Positions 15,315 to 22,851 of a stretch of DNA of 36,061 nt are shown here, piece after piece. Origin of the DNA: Oscillospiraceae bacterium (GTDB lineage Bacteria; Bacillota; Clostridia; Oscillospirales; Oscillospiraceae); the NCBI GenBank assembly GCA_017522015.1, contig JAFXAW010000027.1, positions 1 to 36,061 on the forward strand, given 5' to 3'. Each line of letters begins with the position of its first letter. The first letter of the stretch is position 1. Both the position numbers and the translations under genes were made by a program. The notes under the pieces are model-generated. The model was not told the origin of the DNA, ran no database searches, and saw nothing but the letters and a program-made list of their open reading frames with translations.

Positions 15315-16301
15315 ATGCACTATATCGTTCTGGATTTGGAATGGAATCAGGCCATGAGTTCCAAATCCTCTATTTTTAACCACCTGCCCTTTCATTTGCG
15401 CGGGGAAATTATTCAGATCGGCGCGGTCAAGCTCACGGAAGACATGAAGCCGGCAGAGGAGTTTCAAGTCGATGTTCGTCCCGTCTATTTCCGCAAGATC
15501 CACACAAAGGTCAAAAAGCTGACCGGTTTTGATGCAGAGCGGCTTGAAAAGGGCCTTCGCTTCACGGAGGCGATGGAGCGTTTTCGTGCATGGTGCGGTG
15601 ACGGCTGCACTTTTATGACCTGGGGCAACGACGATCGCGGCATTCTGGAGCAGAACATCATGCTGCACGATCTGGACTGGGACTGGATTCACGACTGGAT
15701 CAATTTGCAGCTCATCTACAGTCTGCAGACGGATAGCGACAAGAACCAGAAGGCACTCTCCGCAGCAATGGAACACTTTGGCATTGAGCAAACCCGCGTG
15801 GCGCACGACGCGCTCGGCGACGCTTATAACACCGCGCTTGTGGCCTCACATATGGACATGACAACCGGCATCTCCCAGTATAAGGAAGCGCAGAAGCTTT
15901 TGGCCCTGCGTGCGCAGGAACGGGAGGCGCGGCGGGAAAGCAACGCCCTGCGCCCGCACCCGATCGAGCAGTGCAGCTTTGAGGAATATCATGAGCGCAC
16001 GGAAGTCTTTGAAGACCGGGAAGTCACCGCTCCCCCCTGTCCCGTTTGCGGCGCTGAAATGGAATTCTCACGCTGGGTCAATCAGGGCGATCACAGATAT
16101 ATGGCGCTGAGCAAATGTGAGGATCACGGTTCTTTTCTCGTTCGGCTGAAGCTTCGCAAAAACGAGCTGGGACTCTGGTCCGCTTCCCGCCTGATCTATC
16201 GTGCGGATGATGAGCTGGAGCGGTACTACAAAGAAAAGGCCAGTTCCTCACGGCACAGACGCCGCAGGAGTCGTCACTCCAGAAACGCCAAACGAAATTG
16301 A
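15315..16301 (+). CDS. DEDDh-family 3'-5' exonuclease with C-terminal Zn-ribbon and basic tail
   Basis: Residues 1-185 form an RNase T/ERI-1/KapD-like exonuclease: D7 and E9 in LDLEWN, D106 in WGNDDRGIL, and H164 with D169 in AHDALGDAYNTAL, which completes the DEDDh set. A linker follows, then a short Cys region (CPVCGAEM, SKCEDHG) that may bind zinc. The protein ends in a very basic Arg/Ser tail from about residue 310, likely to bind nucleic acid. Known relatives trim RNA or DNA 3' ends; KapD affects sporulation in Bacillus. The substrate here is not determinable. The ribosome site AGAGGAAG lies about 10 bases before the ATG. Confidence 0.88.
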   Translation: MHYIVLDLEWNQAMSSKSSIFNHLPFHLRGEIIQIGAVKLTEDMKPAEEFQVDVRPVYFRKIHTKVKKLTGFDAERLEKGLRFTEAMERFRAWCGDGCTFMTWGNDDRGILEQNIMLHDLDWDWIHDWINLQLIYSLQTDSDKNQKALSAAMEHFGIEQTRVAHDALGDAYNTALVASHMDMTTGISQYKEAQKLLALRAQEREARRESNALRPHPIEQCSFEEYHERTEVFEDREVTAPPCPVCGAEMEFSRWVNQGDHRYMALSKCEDHGSFLVRLKLRKNELGLWSASRLIYRADDELERYYKEKASSSRHRRRRSRHSRNAKRN

Positions 16302-16306
16302 ATCAC

Positions 16307-16344
16307 AAAAAAATGTCCGGATCGTATGATCCGGACATTTTTTG
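16307..16344. terminator. Bidirectional terminator between exonuclease and cotF-like genes
   Basis: ATGTCCGGATC pairs with GATCCGGACAT around a GTAT loop and is flanked by seven A and six T residues, which extend the stem to about 17 bp. It lies directly between the convergent stop codons at 16301 and 16347. Confidence 0.93.
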
Positions 16345-16346
16345 AT

Positions 16347-16625
16347 TTACGGCTGATGAGAAAACTTCTGCTTCGCTTTCTGCACTTTCTGCATATCCGC
16401 GGGTTCGACCTGATACCAGCCATTGGTCTGCATCGTGGTAAACATATCTGCCTGGATGCAATGTTCCTCATTCAGAATGTTGAGAAATGCGCCGCGAAGC
16501 TGCTCATTCACGCACTCGCCCGCAAAAGTGTTATAGCTGTCCGTAATGAGCTTCTGACTGATCAGAGAGTCCTGCAGCATCTCTTTTTCACGCAGAATCT
16601 GTGCGCACTGATTCGGATTTGACAT
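16347..16625 (-). CDS. CotF-family spore coat protein
   Basis: This 92-residue all-helical protein (EMLQDSLISQKLITDSYN, then LNEEHCIQADMFTTMQTNGW, with QVEP near the end) matches the CotF/pfam07875 coat-protein family, whose members are ferritin-like helical bundles on the spore surface. The closing NGWYQVEPADMQKV pattern is typical. AAAGGAGG stands before the ATG. It follows a 61-residue helical protein by 14 bases and is probably co-transcribed with it. A terminator follows immediately. Confidence 0.88.
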   Translation of the reverse strand: MSNPNQCAQILREKEMLQDSLISQKLITDSYNTFAGECVNEQLRGAFLNILNEEHCIQADMFTTMQTNGWYQVEPADMQKVQKAKQKFSHQP

Positions 16626-16639
16626 CTGTTTCTCCTCCT

Positions 16640-16825
16640 TTACTGCAGAAAGCCGACAAGCGTGTTGTAATGTGCTCTGTGCTTGTTGGCATAGTTGTTG
16701 AAGTTCTGCTGAATCTTCGTATCGTTGCAGAGGCAGGCAAGCGCCTCATACTTCTTTACGAGCGTTTCCTCGCAGCTGATCTGATCTTCAAGGGCGCTGA
16801 GCTCTTTGCTTGTGAGATTGGCCAT
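16640..16825 (-). CDS. Small helical coat-associated protein
   Basis: This 61-residue protein (MANLTSKELSALEDQISCEE, ending HYNTLVGFLQ) is predicted to form a helical hairpin with E/H residues (CEETLVKKYEAL and KHRAHYNTLV) like half a ferritin bundle. Similar short proteins commonly sit beside cotF genes in Clostridia. The frame is open upstream to 16885, but the ATG at 16825 has AAGGAGG at ideal distance. It probably forms an operon and perhaps a complex with the CotF-like protein. Its exact role is unknown. Confidence 0.8.
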   Translation of the reverse strand: MANLTSKELSALEDQISCEETLVKKYEALACLCNDTKIQQNFNNYANKHRAHYNTLVGFLQ

Positions 16826-16909
16826 CCGTTTCTTCCTCCTTATCAAATTGCCGCTCCGGCATGATCCTTCGCTGCGAAGCGGCATATTTGAAGTATTTCC
16901 GAAACTGGC

Positions 16910-17683
16910 TCAGAATATTTTTCCATTTTTGATCTCAAAAACTGCGAAATCCACCTGATTGATTCTGCGCTTTTCATAGTTTTCCCAGATGGGGATTGTG
17001 CCGGCTTTGAGCGGGATTGCCAGAAATCGTGCTTCCCCGCAGCTGCCCACGAGCGCACCGCCCGCTCCTTTTCGCCATCGGACGGTTTGCTCATCTTCAA
17101 CCTGCGTTGCCTCATTCGCAGGTTCGGTCTTTGTCTGCTCAGAGCCTGAGTCGTCATGACAATCCGTATGTAGCTGGGATTCTTCTGCCTGTAGCGCACT
17201 CTGCTCCTGTGAAAAATTGTCTGTTTCGGATAAAGGTTCATCTTCGGCACTTGGTGCTGCTTCATCTCCGTCGTAACATTGTTCTTTTACTGTCTCGCCA
17301 GCTTCTTCTCCGGGCAAACCGGTTTCCACCGCCACCGAAGCGACGATTTCCTCATCAAAAACCTCTTCCGTCCGCACTTCCTGTGCGCTGTCACTGCGTT
17401 TTTCCGGTTCAGGTAAGGGTTCTCCCGCCGGTCCCGCATAACGGATCGTCTCCGGAAAGCCCCGCAGTGCATTGCGGCTGAGCTGTTTTTCAAGACGCAG
17501 CATTCTTGTTTCCGTCGGGATCATCACACCAAGATAGGCCTCGCATTCTCCGTAAACAGATAGACGAATCAGGCGTCCCGGGTCGCTGCAAACAGCTTCA
17601 AACACGGTCATGAGCCCCTCTTTACGGATGCACAGCGTACCTTTCTGCACACCGTCTATCACAATCGGATATTCTCCAGTCAT
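16910..17683 (-). CDS. Hypothetical protein with long acidic linker
   Basis: I do not recognise this 257-residue protein. Residues 1-90 (MTGEYPIVIDGVQKGTLCI onward) look like a compact beta-rich domain. Residues 95-205 are a low-complexity acidic stretch rich in Glu, Asp, Ser and Gln with no predicted fold. Residues 206-257 (WRKGAGGALVGSCGEARF, ending VFEIKNGKIF) form a second small beta-rich domain. There is no signal peptide or membrane segment. I use the ATG at 17683 because AGGGGG precedes it; upstream codons in frame run to 17716. It lies between an exported protein and the coat-type genes. Its ribosome site is buried in a hairpin. Confidence 0.7.
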   Translation of the reverse strand: MTGEYPIVIDGVQKGTLCIRKEGLMTVFEAVCSDPGRLIRLSVYGECEAYLGVMIPTETRMLRLEKQLSRNALRGFPETIRYAGPAGEPLPEPEKRSDSAQEVRTEEVFDEEIVASVAVETGLPGEEAGETVKEQCYDGDEAAPSAEDEPLSETDNFSQEQSALQAEESQLHTDCHDDSGSEQTKTEPANEATQVEDEQTVRWRKGAGGALVGSCGEARFLAIPLKAGTIPIWENYEKRRINQVDFAVFEIKNGKIF

Positions 17684-17690
17684 AAAACAA

Positions 17691-17722
17691 GCCCCCTCAC
17701 GCAAGGCTATGCGCAAGGAGGC
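17691..17722 (-). promoter_or_regulatory. Terminator-like hairpin overlapping a ribosome site
   Basis: On the minus strand GCCTCCTTGCGC pairs along 12 positions with GCGTGAGGGGGC (several GU pairs) around an eight-base loop. It is followed by TTGTTTT and then the start codon at 17683. The 3' arm contains the AGGGGG ribosome site of the acidic-linker gene. It may be the terminator of the exported-protein gene, an attenuator, or a translational switch. Confidence 0.6.
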
Positions 17723-17739
17723 TGCAATATGTTTCGCAC

Positions 17740-18219
17740 TCAGCTGATCTTATATCCGCCGCGCACGACAAGCTGCACGGAATTTGCGGTCGCTGTAATT
17801 CCGCCGCCCTCAGCCGTTACAATGCAAAGATGGTTTGCCGAGAGCGCAGAGCCTTTTTTGAGCTCGCCGCCGCTCGTCGTGTCGACAATACCGCCGACGA
17901 TGGAAGCCGAGCCGCTGCGAAGAAGTATCTCACAGCCAACCTGACCGGTCAGCTTCTTCCCATAGGAGAGCGTAACAACGGAGTAGGTCTCGGTAGTGAT
18001 GCCCGCAGTAAAGGACTGCTTTGTCTCCGCAGCAGCTCTGTCCGCTTCCTGCGTGATCTTTTCAAGCAGCTGCGGATACAGGCGCTCGTTAAGATAGCTC
18101 AGCGTGACGAGCGGATCATCCTTCGAGCCAAGTGTCGAGGCGGCGTAAGCGCCGATTCCCGCAAACAAAACGGCAACGAGTACGAAAGCAAGGATTGTGA
18201 TAGTTCTCTTTTTCTTCAT
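17740..18219 (-). CDS. Exported or membrane-anchored protein of unknown function
   Basis: This 159-residue protein begins MKKKRTITILAFVLVAVLFAG, a classic signal peptide or N-terminal anchor; cleavage after AYA at about residue 26 is plausible. The middle (LSYLNERLYPQLLEKITQEADRAAA) is helical. The rest (GKKLTGQVGCEILLRSGSASI, then a Gly/Ser/Thr-rich part ending LVVRGGYKIS) is probably beta-rich. I recognise no domain of known function. The ribosome site GGAGG lies just after a short GC-rich hairpin (18234-18254), and a TACAAT -10-like box lies near 18265-18270. Its neighbours are coat-type genes and mazF. Confidence 0.75.
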   Translation of the reverse strand: MKKKRTITILAFVLVAVLFAGIGAYAASTLGSKDDPLVTLSYLNERLYPQLLEKITQEADRAAAETKQSFTAGITTETYSVVTLSYGKKLTGQVGCEILLRSGSASIVGGIVDTTSGGELKKGSALSANHLCIVTAEGGGITATANSVQLVVRGGYKIS

Positions 18220-18233
18220 CGTAAGTACCTCCG

Positions 18234-18254
18234 TCGGGGCGGAATCCGCCCCGA
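18234..18254 (-). other. GC-rich hairpin upstream of exported-protein gene
   Basis: TCGGGGCGG and CCGCCCCGA form a 9-bp perfect stem with a three-base loop. There is no T-tract on the minus strand and the ribosome site GGAGG starts just after it. It may be a leader stabiliser or a weak mazF terminator. Confidence 0.5.
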
Positions 18255-18309
18255 TTATTCTATTGTAACACGAAATCCATTAAAAATCCACTACAAACTT
18301 TTGTAAGGG

Positions 18310-18657
18310 TCAGCCCAATCCAAAGCTGACCGCGATGGCATTGTCCACCTGATTCATCGCCTTGTCATCCAGCTTTCCCATCCGCTCGCGCAGACGTGAT
18401 TTGTCAATTGTCCGGATCTGCTCGAGCAAAATGACGCTGTCACGGCTCAAACCGTAAGTCTGGGCGGAAATCTCAATGTGGGTCGGCAGCCGGGCTTTCC
18501 CCGTCTGACTTGTGATCGCCGCGGCGATGACCGTCGGGCTGTGCTTATTGCCCGTGTCGTTCTGCACGATCAGTACAGGTCGCATGCCGCCCTGCTCGCT
18601 GCCGACAACCGGGCTCAGATCTGCGTAATAGATGTCTCCACGCTTGACCGTATTCAT
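18310..18657 (-). CDS. ndoA: MazF/EndoA-type mRNA endoribonuclease
   Basis: This 115-residue PemK/MazF-family RNase has the N-terminal [20 protein letters not shown] and RPVLIVQND motifs. The likely catalytic residues are R26 and T49 (AAAITSQTG), as in Bacillus EndoA. The EndoA family cleaves mRNA at UACAU-type sites. A TTG nine bases upstream could extend the frame, but GGAG directly abuts it, so the ATG at 18657 is better. It follows alr by 105 bases, as in the Bacillus order alr-ndoAI-ndoA, but no antitoxin gene lies in that gap. Confidence 0.93.
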   Translation of the reverse strand: MNTVKRGDIYYADLSPVVGSEQGGMRPVLIVQNDTGNKHSPTVIAAAITSQTGKARLPTHIEISAQTYGLSRDSVILLEQIRTIDKSRLRERMGKLDDKAMNQVDNAIAVSFGLG

Positions 18658-18762
18658 GTGTTTCAACTCCGAATCCTGGGATGTTGCCCTCTAACATTTT
18701 ATGTAGCGGGCTGATAACATTCTCTCTCATCAGAGCCGAAATTATACCTGTGCGACAAAAAC

Positions 18763-19893
18763 TTACCCGATATAGACCCGCGGTACACGCGATGAGACCG
18801 CGCAGACAAGCTCATAGCTGATGGTATCCGTCTTCACAGCGAGCTCGTCCACCGAAATGAATGCATCCGCATCCCGGCCAAAAACCGTTGCAACGTCACC
18901 GACCTGAATGTCGGGATAATCCGAAACGTCCACCATGCACATGTCCATACAGATGCGTCCGAGCTGCTTCACACGGTGTCCGCGGATGAGCACATCCATC
19001 GCACCGCTAAGCCCGCGTCGCAACCCGTCCGCATAGCCAATCGTCAAAACTGCCAGCCGCTGCTGTTTTGCTGCCGTGTAGGTTCGACCGTAGCTGATCG
19101 AATCGCCCGGCAGATGCGTTGTGATCTGCGCCACACGCGTTTTGAGTTCCATCACGGGACGCAGCGCAAATCCGCCGGTTTCCTTTGCCGGATAGAGGCC
19201 GTAAGTCAAAAGCCCGGGGCGCACCATGTCCAGCGCAAAATGGGGATAGTTAATCACGGCGCCGCTGTTTGCGCAGTGATGCAGAGAAAACCGGCTGCCA
19301 CTGTCTGCCTCAAGCGACAGATAGCTTTCTGAGAAGCGGCGGAACTGTTCCTGTGTATAAGCGTCCTGCGGAATCTCATCCGAAACGGAAAAATGCGTAA
19401 ACACGCCTTCAAAATTCAGCTTTGGTATCCGGAGCGTATCACGCGCTGCGCGCATATCTGCTTCCAGCCCGACGTGAAAGCCGGTTCGGCCCATGCCGGT
19501 TTCCAGCTTCATGTGCACCTTTGCGGCCTCTCCTTCTTTCAGGCGGACGGAGAGATCCTTAGCCATTGTATAGGAGCTGACTGCCTGCGTGATATCATAT
19601 TGAACAAGCTCCCGCGCATATTCCGGCGCAGTATAGCCGAGGATCAGGATTGGCGCGCGGATGCCTGCCTCGCGCAGCTCGATGGCCTCGTCCAGACAGG
19701 CCACCGCCAGATAGGCGCAGCCAATCTCCTCCAGCCGTTTCGCAACGCGAATCGCCCCATGGCCATAAGCGTTGGCCTTGACCACACCGAGAAAGCCGCA
19801 CCCCGCCGGAAGGCGGCCGCAGATCTCGCGCACGTTATGTTCCAAATTGTCCAACCTGATCTCAGCCCAGGTTCTCTTCTGTGTATCTTTCAT
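18763..19893 (-). CDS. alr: Alanine racemase
   Basis: This 376-residue PLP enzyme interconverts L- and D-alanine for cell-wall synthesis. The PLP lysine is K39 in VVKANAYGHGA; R136 is in MGRTGFH; the second catalytic base is Y268 in SISYGRTYTA. GRICMDMCMVDV completes the family signature. A GTG at 19929 would add 12 residues that overlap the upstream lipoprotein gene. The ATG at 19893, eight bases after that gene's stop, begins where homology begins (KRTWAEIRLDNLEHN). The ribosome site is weak (GGAA), which suggests coupling to the gene before it. Confidence 0.95.
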   Translation of the reverse strand: MKDTQKRTWAEIRLDNLEHNVREICGRLPAGCGFLGVVKANAYGHGAIRVAKRLEEIGCAYLAVACLDEAIELREAGIRAPILILGYTAPEYARELVQYDITQAVSSYTMAKDLSVRLKEGEAAKVHMKLETGMGRTGFHVGLEADMRAARDTLRIPKLNFEGVFTHFSVSDEIPQDAYTQEQFRRFSESYLSLEADSGSRFSLHHCANSGAVINYPHFALDMVRPGLLTYGLYPAKETGGFALRPVMELKTRVAQITTHLPGDSISYGRTYTAAKQQRLAVLTIGYADGLRRGLSGAMDVLIRGHRVKQLGRICMDMCMVDVSDYPDIQVGDVATVFGRDADAFISVDELAVKTDTISYELVCAVSSRVPRVYIG

Positions 19894-19900
19894 CTTCTGT

Positions 19901-20455
19901 CTATTCCATATGCCAGTCAGATATTGCACAGCGAATCACCAAACGTCCGTCAGCGTATATCTCCGCCTGCGTCGGTGTCATTGTATCCAGATCCAGCCTC
20001 AAAGTTGTATATCGGCCGTTTCCACGCTCGACTTGAAACGCGAGCACGTTCCCGTCAACTTGAAATTGTGATGTCAGCCCGCTTTCCAGCGCGTCCAGCA
20101 CAGCGTCGGGCGCTTCTATGGGCGTTAGTCCCTCTCCAAGCCTTATGCCGCTGTCAAAAGAGAGGCCGTCATACTCGATTACGGCGTCGCTGCCGCTGAG
20201 ATGCGCCGTCACGTCGGAGATGAGCTTCGGTTCAAGTAAACGCAGCGTCGTTTTCTCTCCGGAGCGCGTGCATTCCACCGTGAAATCTGCCACGGAATCT
20301 GCATCCTGCACGCTTATCTCAGCCACAAAGGACACGCTGATGCACTCTTCGAGTGTGGCGCGGAAGTTTTCTAACTTCACTTCATATCCCCTGCTGCCGC
20401 AGCCACACAGCAGCAACAGGCTTATCATTAGTGCGGAAATGATGGTTTTCCGCAT
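19901..20455 (-). CDS. Lipoprotein, LolA-like fold (YdcC-like position)
   Basis: This 184-residue protein has a lipoprotein signal ending in the lipobox LLLLCGC, with the lipid-carrying Cys at about residue 17 or 19. The rest alternates beta strands (FVAEISVQDADSVADFTVEC and similar), as in the LolA-like YdcC proteins of Firmicutes. In Bacillus ydcC lies just upstream of alr and is linked to sporulation; the same position here supports the call. Sequence likeness to YdcC is judged by pattern only, so I leave the symbol empty. It sits eight bases from both nnr and alr in the operon. Confidence 0.7.
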   Translation of the reverse strand: MRKTIISALMISLLLLCGCGSRGYEVKLENFRATLEECISVSFVAEISVQDADSVADFTVECTRSGEKTTLRLLEPKLISDVTAHLSGSDAVIEYDGLSFDSGIRLGEGLTPIEAPDAVLDALESGLTSQFQVDGNVLAFQVERGNGRYTTLRLDLDTMTPTQAEIYADGRLVIRCAISDWHME

Positions 20456-20462
20456 TTCTGAA

Positions 20463-21977
20463 TTATTTCCTTTCTGAAATCTCCTGCATGGCCTCGGGGA
20501 TTGCCTGGATCACATCGGTGGCGAGCACCCCGTCTTCCCCAAACTGCGCCTCACAGATGTCTCCCGCCCGGCCGTGCAGCCAAACAGCCGTGATTACGGC
20601 TTCTCGTGCTGGCAGACGGCAAAGCATAGCGGCGATCATGCCGCTGAGAACATCCCCGGTACCGCCCTTTGCCAGCGCCGGCGAACCGCTCGTGTTAAGA
20701 TAAAGCTCCCTTGTCGGATACGCACACACAGTCGCCTGCCCTTTGAGCACCACAATGCATTTATACCGCATGGCGAACTCAAACGCATCCCCGATTCTGT
20801 TCTCAACCGGTCTGCCGAGCAGACGCGCAAATTCGCCCTCGTGCGGGGTCAGGATACAGAGGCTCTTCGCTGCAAGCAGAATATCCGGATTCTCCGCAAG
20901 CGCATTGAGTGCATCCGCATCAAGGACGAGCGGCTGCTCACTTTCCATAATCATTCGGAAGACAAGCTTCGTCACTTCCTCGCCGCGGCCAAGTCCGGGG
21001 CCGACCACAGCTGCATTCATGCCGGAGAGCTTCTCCATGATCGCCGGAATTGCATCCACGCTCAGCCGCCCGCTGCTGTCCGCAGCAAGCGGAAACGGCA
21101 TTGCTTCGTCGTTTTTCATCGCCGTGATGCCATAAATCGCATCCGGAACGCCGATAGACACAAGTCCCACGCCCGTACGCAGCGCCGCCTTCGCGCAAAG
21201 CGTCGGCGCGCCGGTGTAACCAACACTTCCCCCGACAACGAGAATCTTTCCGAAATCGCCCTTGTGCGCATCTCTTTTCCGCGGGGGAATCGACAGATCT
21301 TCCGGCATGACAGCGCGTATACCGCAGCCGGTCACAAATTCTCCCGGAATGCCAATGTCCACAATGCACAGTTCTCCGCAACAGGCACAGCCGGGCGATG
21401 CAAAATGCCCGACCTTTGCCATGGAAAAGCTTACCGTAACGGCAGCGCGCACTGCCTCGCCGAGTATCGCACCGGTATCAGCATCCACGCCGGATGCAAT
21501 ATCGCAGCTCACAACAGGAACTCCCGAGCCGTTCATCGTCTGCACGGCGCACAGCGCTGCTCCCTCAAGAGGCCTGTTCAGGCCAATGCCGAAAAGAGCA
21601 TCCACGATCACGCCCACATCCGAAAAATCAATCCACGTTTTTCCGTCGGACGGAAATTCCATAAGTTCTCCGCCGAGGGCACACAGACGATTCGCCATTT
21701 CCTGCGTATCGGCTGTCATCTTATCGCGGCTGCCAACAAGATAGACAGAGACCGGGTATCCCGCTTTGATCAGGCAGCATGCAGCGGCGATGCCGTCACC
21801 GCCGTTATTCCCCGTGCCGCTGAAAACCACGGCGCGATTCTCTTCAGACAGGAACTCCGCCGCAGCAGATGCAACGGCCTCAGCCGCGTTTTCCATCAGC
21901 TCGGTTGACGGGATATCATAGAGCTCGATCGCGCTGCGATCCGCCTCTTTCATCGTGGCGCTGTCCGTCAAAAGCAT
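20463..21977 (-). CDS. nnr: Bifunctional NAD(P)H-hydrate epimerase / ADP-dependent dehydratase
   Basis: This 504-residue protein repairs hydrated NADH and NADPH. The N-terminal YjeF epimerase domain (1-215) carries GTGNNGGDG at 54-62 and DALFGIGLNRPLEG at about 126-139. The C-terminal ribokinase-like dehydratase domain (about 225-500) has HKGDFGKILVVGGS (238-251), VVGPGLGRG, LDADALNAL, LTPHEGEF and the catalytic GGTGD (438-442). Both halves are complete. It heads the operon nnr-lipoprotein-alr-mazF from a strong promoter at 22019-22047, with GAGGGGA as its ribosome site. Bacillus has the same kind of gene near acpS and ydcC. Confidence 0.95.
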   Translation of the reverse strand: MLLTDSATMKEADRSAIELYDIPSTELMENAAEAVASAAAEFLSEENRAVVFSGTGNNGGDGIAAACCLIKAGYPVSVYLVGSRDKMTADTQEMANRLCALGGELMEFPSDGKTWIDFSDVGVIVDALFGIGLNRPLEGAALCAVQTMNGSGVPVVSCDIASGVDADTGAILGEAVRAAVTVSFSMAKVGHFASPGCACCGELCIVDIGIPGEFVTGCGIRAVMPEDLSIPPRKRDAHKGDFGKILVVGGSVGYTGAPTLCAKAALRTGVGLVSIGVPDAIYGITAMKNDEAMPFPLAADSSGRLSVDAIPAIMEKLSGMNAAVVGPGLGRGEEVTKLVFRMIMESEQPLVLDADALNALAENPDILLAAKSLCILTPHEGEFARLLGRPVENRIGDAFEFAMRYKCIVVLKGQATVCAYPTRELYLNTSGSPALAKGGTGDVLSGMIAAMLCRLPAREAVITAVWLHGRAGDICEAQFGEDGVLATDVIQAIPEAMQEISERK

Positions 21978-22018
21978 GGCAATTCCCCTCTCGCGTGGAT
22001 GTTTCTCTTAATTTTCAT

Positions 22019-22047
22019 ATTATAACTTTTGCGGCTTTATTCGTCAA
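22019..22047 (-). promoter_or_regulatory. Strong sigma-A promoter of the nnr-alr-mazF operon
   Basis: On the minus strand TTGACG (22047-22042) and a perfect TATAAT (22024-22019) are 17 bases apart. Transcription would start near 22012, leaving a leader of about 35 bases. Confidence 0.88.
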
Positions 22048-22290
22048 GCGCGCAGATATCAGCTCGCTTTTCTCTTTGTTAATACTCCTTTGATTTTCTA
22101 AAAGACTTTTCCAAATATTAGATATCCATGAGGTTGGCAAATTACCGGACATGTCCTAACCCCCATCGGTATGGTAAGATATTACGATCCAGTAAAACAT
22201 TGCAAAATTATTTATACAGAAACTGTAAGACTTAGGTTCAAAAGTGGTGTATAAAGGTGAAGGGCAAAAAAGAAAGAGCGGTGAAAACGA
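22048..22290. other. AT-rich gap before the ECF sigma gene
   Basis: These 243 bases hold no gene. They must contain the promoter of the sigma gene at 22291. The stretch CTGTAAGACTTAGGTTC near 22222-22240 might be part of an ECF-type autoregulated promoter, but I cannot match it to a known consensus. No repeats, tRNA or integration scars are apparent. Confidence 0.4.
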
Positions 22291-22851
22291 ATGGATGACG
22301 CAAAGATAGTGCAGTTATACTGGGACAGGAACGAACAGGCAATCCCCGCCACCGCTGACAAGTACAGCAGCTATTGTACTTCGATTGCCAAAAACATACT
22401 GGGTAACAATGAGGACGCAGAGGAATGTGTGAACGATACATACCTGAGCGCATGGAACTCCATGCCGCCGCACAGACCAGGCATTCTGTCTACATTCCTT
22501 GGCAAGATTACAAGGAACCTGTCAATCAAGCGCTACAAACGTAATACCGCTGTCAAACGAGGTGGCGGTCAAGCCATAGTGGTTCTTGATGAAATCGCAG
22601 AGTTTGTATCTGATACAGACAGTGTGGAACAGGCGATTGACCGCAAGGAACTTGTAAAGGCTATGGATGGTTTTCTGGACAGACTTCCATCCAACAAGAA
22701 AAACATCTTTGTTTGCCGGTACTGGTACTTTGACAGCATTTCCGATATTGCAAGTCGATTTGGAATGACAGAAAACAATGTATCCGTGTCGCTTAACCGA
22801 CTCCGCCTTAAACTACACAACTATCTTTTAGAAAGGGGCTTTGAACTATGA
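22291..22851 (+). CDS. ECF-type RNA polymerase sigma factor
   Basis: This 186-residue sigma-70 protein has region 2 (residues 31-60, NILGNNEDAEECVNDTYLSA) and region 4 (about 128-182, LPSNKKNIFVCRYWYFDSIS then a helix-turn-helix at MTENNVSVSLNRLRLK), with no region 3. A linker rich in charged residues lies between. ECF factors are normally held by a partner anti-sigma factor until a signal arrives. Here the next gene starts inside the last codons (ATGA overlap) and encodes a membrane protein that fits this role. The DNA is more AT-rich than its neighbours, which may hint at horizontal transfer. The signal and the target promoters are unknown. Confidence 0.9.
   Translation: MDDAKIVQLYWDRNEQAIPATADKYSSYCTSIAKNILGNNEDAEECVNDTYLSAWNSMPPHRPGILSTFLGKITRNLSIKRYKRNTAVKRGGGQAIVVLDEIAEFVSDTDSVEQAIDRKELVKAMDGFLDRLPSNKKNIFVCRYWYFDSISDIASRFGMTENNVSVSLNRLRLKLHNYLLERGFEL

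Noticed and set aside
18545-18730. A 61-codon frame overlapping the mazF start, as a possible antitoxin
   Set aside because: It has no ribosome site, overlaps mazF in another frame for most of its length, and resembles neither CopG-type nor MazE-type antitoxins.
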